64,000 bases of DNA from Gigaspora rosea (taxonomy: Eukaryota > Glomeromycota > Glomeromycetes > Diversisporales > Gigasporaceae): contig QKWP01000235.1 of NCBI GenBank assembly GCA_003550325.1, positions 87,148 through 151,147 on the forward strand. Reading direction: 5' to 3'. Position numbers and translations under genes: made by a program. The notes under the pieces were generated by a model. It was given only the letters and a program-made list of their open reading frames with translations, did no database searches and was not told where the DNA came from. Shown here piece after piece: positions 23,676-34,410 of this stretch. The number at the start of each line of letters is the position of its first letter. The first letter of the stretch is position 1.

Positions 23676-24332
23676 CTAATTCGACAAAATCATATTAATA
23701 TTATTTTTAGTATTTCTTAAAGCTGATTTTAATTTATCAGCTCTTGAATTGATATTTTTCAGTTTCATTCTGTTGTTTGTCATATTCTAGTTAGGTTTGT
23801 TTTCGATTTTGTCTTTCAATTCATTATCCAATCTGTCTATAGGGTCTTCGCAATTTAGTTTATTATTTGTAGACTCAGTCATCGGTGTTTGCTCTGCTTT
23901 TTTGACAATTTTTTTATTTTTACATTCATCTTCAAAGTTTAATAAATTTTAATTACAATTTTTTCTATTATTAGTTGCTTGTTCTAGAGTGCTAGCTTTA
24001 TTAACTGAGAACATGTTATTCTACTCAATGTCTGATACTATGATATGCATCGTATTGTTACTCTTACACAGTTTACTACAAACTAATAGGATTGCTTTGT
24101 TTTTAATTGCATTGGGTATGCTAGCATGCCTGGCTGTTCCAGCATCAAATGCATAGTCAATTTTAATTATCAAGTAGTTCAAAGTAATAAGATTATAACC
24201 TCTTCGTTCTAAGGTGAAGTGCGAAGCCTTATTTTTGTTAATTTCTGAAGATTTGTATAAAGCTAAATAATACCTAAATGGTAGAGTCACTAGAAGGTTA
24301 TACACTATAAATTCATTTTTAATTGTTTTCAA
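23676..24332 (-). pseudogene. Unrecognised protein relic with three in-frame stops
   Basis: A 103-codon open stretch (24024-24332) containing ASHFTLERRGYNLI and DYAFDAGTARHASIPNAI continues in the same frame past a TAG at 24021-24023, a TAA and a further TAG to a final TAG at 23676-23678. The tail has coding-like composition with acidic and basic runs (NFEDECKNKKIVKKAEQT, DRLDNELKDKIENK). Frame conservation over 650 bases despite three stops suggests a decayed gene. The start is uncertain: no ATG is evident, and the frame stays open upstream to about 24359. I recognise no family; it may belong to a transposon accessory protein. Confidence 0.5.
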
Positions 24333-24595
24333 GATAGTGATCTTAGATTTCAGATTGATTTGTCAAGATAATAAAAATAAGTAGAATCTTTGAAATAATA
24401 ATTAAGCTAATCTAACGTATTTAATTTATTTTTTTTTTTAGTCAAAATTAAAGAAAATTTATTTTGATTTAGAAAAAAATTTGGGCTATGATGAGGTTTA
24501 CTTAGGTTAAAGTAGTATCTTGTATTTGAAAATGCATATCATTGTTACTCATGTTCAATTTAGAATTTTCTAAGACAAATCTGCCAATAACCAAT

Positions 24596-24890
24596 AACTA
24601 GTTGATTAGTTGATTAGTCGATTAGTCAATTAGCTAATTAGTTACTAGTCAATTAGTCGATTAGTCAATTAGTCGATTAGCTGATTAGTCAATTGATTAA
24701 CCAGTTGATTAGTCAATTAGTTTGTAATAATACAAATCGATAAAAATTTTTCAATCGATTAGCTGATAGATCATTTTATCAAACTAATCGATTAATTGAT
24801 TTTATTCAACTAATAGCTAATCGATTACTAGTAGTTTGACTAATCGATTAATCGATTAGTTAACTAATTGATCGACCAATCGATTAATTG
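24596..24890. repeat. Array of GATTAGTCGATTAGTC-type motifs
   Basis: The motif ATTAGTCGATTAGTCAATTAG is repeated with small variations from 24600 to 24720. After a spacer, complementary forms (CTAATCGATTAATTGA) run to 24890. The inverted arrangement of a short private motif resembles the motif arrays in the hAT-like elements at 6061 and 15913, but no ends or duplications were identified. Confidence 0.6.
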
Positions 24891-25014
24891 AATAAATAAT
24901 AAATGAAACTTTAGAAAATATATATAAGTTAGCAACTGAAAACAGCCAAGTTAACATTTTATATGCCTGTCAAGTAAAGAATGGCGAAATGTAGCATTCT
25001 TCTATTTAAATTTT

Positions 25015-25735
25015 TTTCATACTAAGTTAACAATCATGTCCACTAATTGAAAGTTGTAGAGCTCATTGAGGCGTATCTAACGGTAGTTAGATCATCCAAA
25101 TCGGCCCAGTGGGTGGCAAGATACCATCGAAAAACGATTGGCCGACTATATAAAATCCGTGATGGTGAAAATCACATGATCCGAAATGTGGCATGCGTCC
25201 ATCTAAAACTTTTTTCTTACTATGCTAATGAAACATGTTGATTAATTGAAAGTTGTAGAGCTCGTCAATATGCATCTAATGTGGTTAGATCATCCAAATC
25301 GGCCCAGTGGATGGCGAGATTTTGTCGAAAAACGAATGGCCGACTATATAAAATCTCTATGTAAACTTATATTGTTTACATAGAGATTTTATATAGCCAA
25401 TAGTTTTTCGACGATATCTCGTCATCCACTGGGCCGATTTGGATGATCTAACCACCATTAGATGCGTCTTGACGAGCTCTACAACTTCAATTAATCGACA
25501 TATTTCGTTAGCATAGTAAGAAAAAAAGTTTTAGATAGGCGCACGCCGCATTTCGGATCATGTGATTTTCATATGTAATTTCTGTCACGGGATTTTATAT
25601 AGTCAGCCAATCATTTTCGACGATATCTCTCTATCCACTGGGCCGATTTGGATGATCTAACCACCGTTAGATGCGCCTCGACGAGCTCTACAACTTTCAA
25701 TTAGTGGACATGTATCGTTAACTTAGTAAAAATAT
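25015..25735. mobile_element. 720-bp palindrome of four repeated units
   Basis: Two arms of about 360 bp meet at an axis near 25371 within CTCTATGTAAAC...GTTTACATAGAG. Each arm contains two tandem units of about 190-250 bp sharing AGTTGTAGAGCTC, TTAGATCATCCAAATCGGCC, CCAGTGGATGGCGAGAT and GGCCGACTATATAAAAT. So the block TTAGATCATCCAAATCGGCC occurs four times, two per strand. No ORF; flanking duplications not found. It is likely a foldback transposon. Confidence 0.8.
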
Positions 25736-25779
25736 TTTATGCCCTAGCACTACAGTGCTATAGCGCTATAAATTAAAAC

Positions 25780-25860
25780 TCTAAAAAATAAATAAAAAAA
25801 ATTTATATATAAAAAATAAATAAAAAAAAATTTATATATAAAAAATAAATAAAAAAAAAT
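25780..25860. repeat. AT minisatellite (AAATTTATATATAAAAAATA), locus 1
   Basis: About three units of a roughly 29-bp repeat, AAATTTATATATAAAAAATA plus AATAAAAAA. The same unit forms arrays at 30285-30362, 31587-31712 and 32050-32097. Confidence 0.8.
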
Positions 25861-27171
25861 TGACTATTACTAACATGCCTCCAGTGAAATCACCTATATA
25901 TATATATAATACATATTATATAAATTATATAAATATATATAATATATATTTATATATATTATACTATTTATATTATGAACTAAGTTATTTGTCACTTAAA
26001 TGACAATGGCTTATGTATCACACAAACCAATCATATTCCAGGATTAATATAATGTAACACAATCAAAAAATTCAAAACAAACAATCGTTTTATCAAAAAT
26101 CGCTTATTACTCAAAATCTGCAAAGGAAAACACCTTCATGCCTAAGTGATTTTACTATATATAAGCACCAAACCCTAACCCTAACCTAGGTGCTCACCTT
26201 AACCGAGGTGCTCACCCTAACTCTAAACTAAAACAAAAACTTTATCAATACAGAAATGATCTAGATCCAATTTGCGCACATTTTTGAACATGTAAAAAAT
26301 AAACATTAACTATAGGTCAGTAGGTGTTTCAAAAATTCATCTCTGCTCTATATATAAGCCCACTTTAAAAAAAGACTATATATACAGTATAAGAACTTTT
26401 GGAACACTCAGTAGGTAACATATAATAGTATAATTAGGCAGTTGTTTGCTAGAGTGGCCTTTTCAAAGTTTGCTAATAATTCATAGCTTCTGCACTATGA
26501 TATTGAATCTTAGAGGCCACTCTAATAAACTCACTATATATAAACTATCTAATGCTATATAGTAATTTCTAACTGATGTTCATAAATCACGTGAATTACA
26601 TATAACTTGGTATAATTGATCTTTTGTAACTTATATAAAGATCACCAAAATATCGGTCAGAATGCATCGGATCCCTGGTTAAATAAGCTCTGGTTAAATG
26701 AACCAATTTGCCCAAGATGAACAAGATAATTTTTACTATCAAAATAGCACCTGCTAACTAGTATAACTATCCTACCCTAACCACAATGCATTCTGCTATT
26801 TTGACCTGAAAATTTGGTATTCTATATATGCATATATTCTAGTGCACTATTTTTTAGCATGCACTTACGTATAAAGGTTTACTATAAAGTATGCTTTTAT
26901 ATTAGTATTATGATTATACAAACCTTCAATATAAAGTCAAAGCCTGGTTCAGTAATATGTATGTATACTGTAATACTAGAATTTTCATAAACTAGAGATG
27001 ATACTAATTCAAGCAATCAAATTTTAACTATGCTAACTTATATATCACATTGGTGAAGTGCCAAAATTTGAATGTTCTTAAAGAAGCCCCTAATTTCTTT
27101 AATATTTAATTCTTTTGACCTTACTATATAATTAACACTGATACAATGTGTTTATATTTATTGTTAACCAC
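25861..27171. other. Intergenic DNA 3' of the MULE relic
   Basis: It contains a TA-rich stretch (25893-25975), a telomere-like CCCTAACCCTAACC at 26172-26187, and the near-palindrome AGTGAAATCACCT at 25882, which resembles AGGTGAAATCACCT at 30236 beyond the other end of the MULE relic. No gene recognised. Confidence 0.45.
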
Positions 27172-29964
27172 TTAATTTGGGCATCGTGGAGCATAATGGC
27201 CAGTTTGCTCACACTTTTGGCAATGCCTTCCTCCCTTTTTTTTTCCAGTCGACTTTTTCAGCAATTCACCACCAGACTTGTATCTTTTAGGTTGTCGACC
27301 TTTGTATTGTACCCGTAACAGATTTCCAACGCTAACAACTTTAATATTAGTCAAATTAACAGTTTTGTCTTGATCAGACATATCCTTTTTAGTTTTTTCA
27401 ATAAAATGTTCTATCTCATTAACAAAATCATCAACTTTATTAGCATAAATGGCCAAGTCAAGTGCCTTTTTGGCATATCCCATACCAAATCCGTATTTTG
27501 TTTAGGGCCATATGACTGTACAAAGTTAGGGGTTTGCTTAAACCTTGCAAGGTGCTGAAATGATAATAGTTGAGGCAACTTATTTGATTTAATTTTTTTA
27601 ATTTGATACATTGGCATAGATGCTTCGTCTTTATTAATTTTACTATAGTTGTACCAGCACTTAGGAATAAGTGTAATATGAAATTGTGCATTAACGGAAT
27701 AAGATATAACCTGAAAGAAATGTCTACACACAACACCACGATTGACAAGCCAAAGGCACGTACACAAGTATGAGCTGTCATTGAGTATGATAATATATTG
27801 CGATCTACTTGCTGTCTTCTATGTCTAGTAATTTTCCAAACTTCTTGAACACAATCCTAAGGTATACCTTCGAGCAAAGAAGAAAATAAAGACTGAGGCT
27901 GGTCATAGTCATCTTCTCTGGCCATTTCTTCTTGGAAGAGTCATCAGTTGTCTAAAGCGAAAAGAAAAAAAATTGTAGTAATAGGTTCAAATTTTCAATT
28001 CTAACTTTAATCTTGTAATATCCTTACTTCCAAAAGTGCTAACCAATTATCAACTAATACGGCGTCATAGCATATTGACTGGGCCATTTGATCTCCTGTT
28101 TCTGAAGTATTTGCAGTGTAAGACGTTCTTTCAATATCTTATCCAACTCAGAAAAGTATTCGTCCATTATAGTCGGTAAACCTTTTGTTGGTATTTCATT
28201 TTTGCACTCAGCTAATACAGCTTTTTTTTGATTGTTGATCAAATATTGTTTGAATCTCTGCAATAACATCCATTAGCCGTGAAGTTCTGCTGAGTTTATC
28301 TTTGATAATTTTGTTAGTTACTTCGACTCACTGGGTACTCTGAATCCCCGCGGTAAAATATCGATTTATGTAATAACTTGCCCAACTCGTCTTACAGAGG
28401 TATAAACCATTCATAAGATAATTTTTACACACTGGATATTTGTTAATAATGTTTTCCCATTTTGATTCAAATTTCTTATGGCATAAAGTGTTATGCATCT
28501 CCAAAAACCTAGTACGAAAAGGCATGAATTGTTTATGTAATGGACACTTAAGCTTTTTTCATAAATTTAAATCAATGTAGAAGATACAATGAAGATATTG
28601 TGTATCTGAATAGCTCTTTCGAACAGCTGATAGTAGAGCAGGATTAGCATCAGAATATAGTACCATAGGTGCAATTTTACACGAATTTTTTAGCTCTTGC
28701 AAAACCCAGATAAACGTTGATTCAGTTTCATCCTCAATAAGTGCTGATGCCACAATCAAATTTCTGAAATTGTTATTAACTACTATAACTGGCATTAATA
28801 TCATGTTAAACTGGTTGGTTTTGGATGTTGTGTCTACAACTACAATATCATGATATTGCTCATAAGCGCTAATTTGATCGGGAGCTATCCAGAACAATGA
28901 GTTAAGTCACCTTCCCTCCAAATCAAAGTGTGGTTTAACTATCCACATTGGATCTTTTTCTTTCTTTGAATATAAGTCATTGAGCATCCTACATGCATCA
29001 TTTTTACTAGGTTTCACCTGAAGTTTAAACTGCTGAATTGCATTACTTAAATTCTTCTTATTAATTACTTGGCCTGGAAATAACGCAACTAACAAATTAT
29101 ATTGGGTTGGTAAGCCTAATTTTCTATGAATAGTCAAAATTTTGATTTTTTCAGACATTTCATATATTAACTTTTGATATTTCGGTGCCATTTCAGCAAC
29201 AAAATTGTTCATTTCATGATTGTGTTCACCTAAAATACTGTTAATACGAACATCTTTCTCCGTTTTAGAAAATGCCAAATTAATGTGCCAAGGACAATCG
29301 ATCATTTTAAAATCTCCGTCTCTCCTATCTTCTGCCAGAATAGCCTTTTCAGGCTTATGTATCTGAGCATGTGAACATTCATATGTTTGCCGCCTTGTTA
29401 TAGTGTGGTCATCAGAGTCAACAACCCGTCTTCTCTTTCGAAAGCTGAACCCTTCCTGCTTCGCATAATTGGTAATATATGATTTGGCAAGTTTTCACGT
29501 ATTAAACTTCATTCCTTCATGTAGCACTAATAAATTATTTTTTCCTCCCTCTTCATTTTCACTATCTTCGTGCTCATTATCTTCGTGCTCATTATCTTCT
29601 TGCTCATTATCTTCGTGCTCATTATTTTCTGCACTTTTTGGTTGAGCCTCACCATTCGATCAGTCAATGTATCTTGGATATTAACATAGGTTGGCATAAC
29701 ACTATCGTATTTCTAGGGGCCGGGCGATAAGTTATTTATATTATCATAGTGCTCATAAGCATTTGGATAAAATGACAAAACATTTGCAATATTATGTTCA
29801 TAGCTAAAATCAGATAAGAAGGCGTTTGCATCAAGTTCATATGTATCAAAACAAGGTGGTGAAAAATTGGCCGTAACATCCTGTTCGTAGATGTTGAACG
29901 ATGAGCTATTTATTTGATCATGATTATTGTCGTTGAAATCAGATGACCACGATGATATATTCAA
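27172..29964 (-). pseudogene. Broken FAR1/MULE-type transposase
   Basis: Mutator-like transposases cut and paste DNA using a DDE/RNase H-fold core. Reading leftward: an acidic N-terminal part (29713-29964) with a NEHED repeat (29566-29625); a FAR1-like DNA-binding stretch with TYECSHAQ and DCPWHINLAF (28907-29390); the MULE core with VVVDTTSKTNQFNMILMP, LIVASALIEDETESTFIWVL and PMVLYSDANPALLSAV (28559-28897); further helical blocks; the SWIM zinc motif CTCLWLVNRGVVCRHF near 27730; and a C-terminal zinc knuckle CQKCEQTGHYAPRC (27178-27225). Several frameshifts and stops break it. In the core, the usual C-x2-H is changed (HCIFYID). TIRs were not identified, so element limits are unknown. Confidence 0.85.
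29566..29625 (-). repeat. 15-bp coding repeat (NEHED), four units
   Basis: Four exact or near-exact copies of CTTCGTGCTCATTAT keep the reading frame and encode an acidic Asn-Glu-His-Glu-Asp repeat in the N-terminal region of the MULE relic; unit three has one substitution. Confidence 0.85.
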
Positions 29965-30005
29965 CGTAATAGAACTTCTTGGGCTTCATATTAAGTAAAT
30001 GGCAT

Positions 30006-30112
30006 GTGAACTTTGGTAGTTAGGTGTTGAAAATTGCACGTAGACTTGGTAGTTATTTGTTGAAAAATCGCAAAATTGCACGTAGACTTGGTAGTTAGTT
30101 GTTGAAAAATCG
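30006..30112. repeat. Three-unit tandem repeat upstream of MULE relic
   Basis: ACTTGGTAGTTAGTTGTTGA and its variants occur three times, linked by AAATTGCACGTAG and AAATCGC pieces, with units of about 42-50 bases. It lies about 50 bases beyond the predicted MULE start, so it could be part of that element's subterminal region. Confidence 0.65.
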
Positions 30113-30284
30113 CGATTAGTCGTATTATTGGATGTAAAAAAAAGAGTGCAATTAATGTAAAAAAAAAAAAATTATTTAAAAATAAACAACAAATTTGATA
30201 GACTATCAAATTAAATATATAGATACATCACCAGGTGAAATCACCTAGGTAAAATTACTCCCGGTTAAAATTAGTTATAGACAA

Positions 30285-30362
30285 AAAATTTATATATAAA
30301 AAATAAATAAAAAAAATTTATATATAAAAAATAAATAAAAAAAATTTATATATAAAAAATGA
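30285..30362. repeat. AT minisatellite, locus 2
   Basis: Three units of the AAATTTATATATAAAAAATA family already described at 25780. Confidence 0.8.
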
Positions 30363-31146
30363 ATTAATATTTATGTACCCTAGAGGTACATTAAAATTTT
30401 TTATACCCACGTTTCTGTATAATATAACAATTATGGGATATATAAACAATGATTATCATTTGATCATTGTTGTTTTTTTTGCTACTGTAGCTAACCTTTT
30501 TGTTTACCTTAGGACGTTACTGGAATTATCAGTTTCATAGTCACTTCATATCGTCATGTAGGTGTCGTCACCGTTAGGTGTTCTTGTGATTGTGGATTTC
30601 GTCATTTGGGTGGTTCCGCGTAGTTGTGTAGGTGCTGTCATAATTTGGGTGATTCCATATTGTTGCGTAGGTACCATCGTTAACGATTTTACTGTGGAAG
30701 TTGATTTCATTGCTTATAGTAGTGACATATCATTGCTTTACAGTAATCTCGTTTACAGAATGCTCTTTAATTCCTAACAAAAAAATTCATTGCAAATTTT
30801 ACTATAGGTACGTTTGTTACCACCTCTTTGTAATAATATCGTATTGCTTAGAACTTGTAAGAAATATATGCACGTGAACTTACATGTGACTCAATCAATG
30901 CAAAAACCCATGAACTTTGGCTTAGTAAAGTGCCGGTCCATTTACAGTCCAAAATGTTAAGACAGACAGTCCAATTTGGTCCATTTTAATCGTGCCAATA
31001 TGGAACTTACACATTCAAACCTGTTTTCATTTTTTTGGCCGTTCTACAGACCACTATGTGTCTTTCTGTAGAAACACATGCATATAGAATGAATTTTTTA
31101 TAGAGCAGGCAGGTAGAAATGAGTTTTAGAATGTGTTTAGGGTTTG
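30363..31146. other. Intergenic DNA, no gene supported
   Basis: It includes GTACCCTAGAGGTAC near 30375, which resembles GTACCCTAGGGTATC near 31555, and a copy of the dispersed CCTTGCAAAATTTT motif at 30775-30808. A 71-codon open frame at 30562-30777 has low-complexity hydrophobic content (repeats of VIWVIP-like words) and is not convincing. Confidence 0.4.
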
Positions 31147-31385
31147 GTTTTTAGTTAGATATAAGGTTAGGGTTAGGGTTAGGATCGGGTGGTTAGAAGC
31201 GGTTTTTAGTTAGGGATCAGGTAGTTAGAAGTAGTTTTTAGTTAGGGATCGGGTAGTTAGAAGTGATTTTTAATTAGGAATCGGGTGGTTAGAACTGGTT
31301 TTTAGTTAGGGATCAGGTGTTTTTAGTTAGGGATTGGGTGGTTAGAAATGGTTTTAGTTAGTCAAGTTAGTGATCGGGTGGTTTG
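31147..31385. repeat. TTAGGGATCGGGTGGTTAGA tandem repeat
   Basis: About six or seven diverged units of 30-36 bases containing AGTTAGGGATCGGGTGGTTA and GAAGTGGTTTTT. The left edge merges with a telomere-like GGTTAGGGTTAGGGTTAGG (31160-31182), from which the unit may have expanded. Confidence 0.75.
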
Positions 31386-31586
31386 TAGAAATGGACCAAA
31401 TGGAATTGTGTTTTGTTAAAAATAAATATTACATAAATAAGTATGTTAATAACAGATAAATAAATAAATAAATTGGTTTATTATAATTTATATATTAGTA
31501 TTATATATATGTATTATCAATATAATTTTATTAGTCATGTGATGTGAGTACATTGTACCCTAGGGTATCTGTATATAACTCCATAA

Positions 31587-31712
31587 AAAATAAATAAAAA
31601 AAATTTATATATAAAAAATAAATAAAAAAAAATTTATATATAAAAAATAAATAAAAAAAATTTATATATAAAAAATAAATAAAAAAAATTTATATATAAA
31701 AAATAAATAAAA
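31587..31712. repeat. AT minisatellite, locus 3 (longest)
   Basis: Five units of the AAATTTATATATAAAAAATA family; the array is more regular than at the other loci. Confidence 0.8.
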
Positions 31713-32049
31713 TAATTTATACATCACACGTGCGATGTTGTCGCACTTGCCGCAGATTATAAAATCAGGTTTAACGTAAAATCAAACCAATTAAAATAAC
31801 CTGTTTTTTTATTGGATAGGGTTTGTATGGGCGAGAGGGTTTTTATAGTAAAATTTTGCAAGGAATTTATTTTGTTAGAATCCTAAGAGTAGTTTCATAT
31901 ACTCAATTTTAAGTTAAAGACAATTTTTGACAAAATGAATATTTGTTTTGAATTTTTGATCATGTAACGTTATACCTGAACTTGAAATTTGATTGGGAGA
32001 GCAACATATAAGGCACATCGCATGGGGCAATGAATAAATTTACTCAAAA
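31713..32049. other. Short spacer with dispersed motif
   Basis: It contains an inverted copy of the dispersed CCTTGCAAAATTTT motif (31843-31878) and GATGTTGTCGCACTTGCCGC near 31735. No gene recognised. Confidence 0.4.
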
Positions 32050-32097
32050 TAAATAATATATATAAAAAATAAATAAAAAAAATTTATATATAAAAAA
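32050..32097. repeat. AT minisatellite, locus 4
   Basis: About one and a half units of the same family, interrupted by the MITE at 32098-32310, after which the AAAAATAAATATA unit resumes. Confidence 0.65.
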
Positions 32098-32310
32098 TGT
32101 CACGGCTGATGCTGAAGTTGGCTAATGCTGAAGCTCAGGGGTCTCGATTGGAAACTATAAGCCCTGCTAAAATCCACATATACTCTATAAATATAAAATC
32201 TACACCCAAACCCTACCCTAACCCTATAAGACAAAAACGAAAAAAACATCCAAAAAAAATTTTAAAATTTTATATCAAAATAGGTCAAAGCTTCAGCATC
32301 AGCCGTGACA
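32098..32310. mobile_element. 213-bp MITE with TGTCACGGCTGATGCTGAAG ends
   Basis: The 20-bp left end TGTCACGGCTGATGCTGAAG is exactly complementary to the right end. It sits inside the minisatellite at 32050. Flanking AAAAAAT on both sides could be the duplication, but the host repeat makes that ambiguous. An open frame across it is just the palindrome. Confidence 0.85.
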
Positions 32311-32523
32311 AAAAATAAATATAATAAAGAATTACCTTAATCTATAGGAAAGCAAGAATGTGACGTTCTTTTTTGTACTGTACACGTCATACGAACATGG
32401 ATGAAAAATATTTACCATGGTCTCACACTTAACAAAATGATCCATGCAATGCACAAAAAAACACAAATCGGATGTGAGGAAATTATCCATGATGCTATAA
32501 ATACCTGCTCTGTTCAGGCCAAT

Positions 32524-33273
32524 NNNNNNNNNNNNNNNNNNNNNNNNNNNNNNNNNNNNNNNNNNNNNNNNNNNNNNNNNNNNNNNNNNNNNNNNNNNNN
32601 NNNNNNNNNNNNNNNNNNNNNNNNNNNNNNNNNNNNNNNNNNNNNNNNNNNNNNNNNNNNNNNNNNNNNNNNNNNNNNNNNNNNNNNNNNNNNNNNNNNN
32701 NNNNNNNNNNNNNNNNNNNNNNNNNNNNNNNNNNNNNNNNNNNNNNNNNNNNNNNNNNNNNNNNNNNNNNNNNNNNNNNNNNNNNNNNNNNNNNNNNNNN
32801 NNNNNNNNNNNNNNNNNNNNNNNNNNNNNNNNNNNNNNNNNNNNNNNNNNNNNNNNNNNNNNNNNNNNNNNNNNNNNNNNNNNNNNNNNNNNNNNNNNNN
32901 NNNNNNNNNNNNNNNNNNNNNNNNNNNNNNNNNNNNNNNNNNNNNNNNNNNNNNNNNNNNNNNNNNNNNNNNNNNNNNNNNNNNNNNNNNNNNNNNNNNN
33001 NNNNNNNNNNNNNNNNNNNNNNNNNNNNNNNNNNNNNNNNNNNNNNNNNNNNNNNNNNNNNNNNNNNNNNNNNNNNNNNNNNNNNNNNNNNNNNNNNNNN
33101 NNNNNNNNNNNNNNNNNNNNNNNNNNNNNNNNNNNNNNNNNNNNNNNNNNNNNNNNNNNNNNNNNNNNNNNNNNNNNNNNNNNNNNNNNNNNNNNNNNNN
33201 NNNNNNNNNNNNNNNNNNNNNNNNNNNNNNNNNNNNNNNNNNNNNNNNNNNNNNNNNNNNNNNNNNNNNNNNN
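32524..33273. other. Assembly gap (750 N)
   Basis: A run of exactly 750 unknown bases, probably a scaffold gap of estimated size. Sequence on the two sides cannot be assumed to be joined as shown. Confidence 0.99.
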
Positions 33274-33579
33274 AAAAAAAAAATAAAAAAATTTAAAATA
33301 TAAAAAAAAAAAACTGTAAAAATAATAAAATTAAAGAAGAATTAGGAACTCTTTCTGATGATCACTCGAACCAAATTACCAACGGAAGAAAAACAAGAAG
33401 TTTTTTGTTTGAGAGTTACCTATACTTAATGTATAGTAAAATAACACAAGAAAACGGTTTTATAAAGGTCAACTAACTTCCAGAGACTTCTTTATATATT
33501 TGACATGCAAGCCAAAAACATACTTTTACAAGATAACTGGCAGAAGGTGGAGATCTTGTATGAGAAATTTTGGTAGAAA

Positions 33580-33738
33580 TTAAAGTTTTCTTCTGTCAAC
33601 GAAGTTTCCTGTGGCAAAACAATGGGGAACAACAAAAAATTGAGTTTTTCCAACTGCACACTCTCTTTTAAATTTCTTTTGAGCATCATCATACTTCCCT
33701 TTGGATTTTTTCAAAATTTTTGCCAAAATGTGGGAATC
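33580..33738 (-). pseudogene. Protein-like fragment of unknown family
   Basis: One minus-strand frame reads KKSKGKYDDAQKKFKREC followed by TQFFVVPHCFATGNFVD before a TAA at 33580-33582. The composition looks coding, and upstream on the same strand the words GAGPDLNYPNSEGVNTADIW (about 33745-33810) appear in another frame. It may be an exon or decayed gene fragment; no family recognised. Confidence 0.3.
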
Positions 33739-33989
33739 CTAGCTTACTCTTTCCAAATATCAGCAGTGTTTACTCCTTCTGAATTGGGATAATTCAAATC
33801 GGGACCGGCGCCATCACGTGTGGATTTGGTCGCTACATACAAATAAACAATAATGACGTGGTTGGATCTGGAGGGCACATGAAAAATTTCTTATCTTTTT
33901 TTTAGTTTTGTTTTTCTTTTTTATATATCTATACATATAATACACTAATAGACATTAGTCTTGTGGTATTATATAATTTTTATTGTTTA

Positions 33990-34410
33990 TGCTAGACGTG
34001 CTAGCATCTATAGTTTCTATTCTTTCTTTGCTTTTTCTTTGCTTTTTCCTTTTTCTATTTCTTTCTTTTGGTTGTATTTTTGGTTGGTTATTTGGTTAGT
34101 CGTTTAGGATTGTCCTCCATTTAATCTTTTCCCATTTTTTATTCTTCTTTATGAAAAGCTCAGAGAAGAAGTTTTTAGGTGGAATGGATTCCGTGGTTGG
34201 TTTTCTGAAGCCAGGCAGTGCTATACTTTTTGCTAATGGGGAAGACTGTCGCTTGAGTATGAGCAAACTATTTCAGTGCAGTAGCCAAAGTTGGGCACCA
34301 ATTCGGGCAGCTGGCTTAGTTTGGTCTCTACAATTAGTATATTAAATTATGTAGCTTTTATGTAATTTGCTAATAAAGATCAGACGGCTACGAAGCTTAA
34401 AAAAAAAAAT
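33990..34410 (+). other. Possible retroposed 3' end with AATAAA and poly(A)
   Basis: An open frame at 34151-34345 (64 codons, containing MDSVVGFLKPGSAILFANGE) is followed by AATAAA at 34372-34377 and, 21 bases later, by a run of A at 34399 that extends into TAAAA-type tail sequence to about 34610. The layout is that of a polyadenylated transcript copied into DNA. The peptide is unrecognised, and its own coding status is doubtful. Confidence 0.35.

Noticed and set aside
32401-33303. A 300-codon open frame
   Set aside because: It consists mostly of the 750-N gap translated as unknown residues; only about 40 codons are real sequence and they show no domain.
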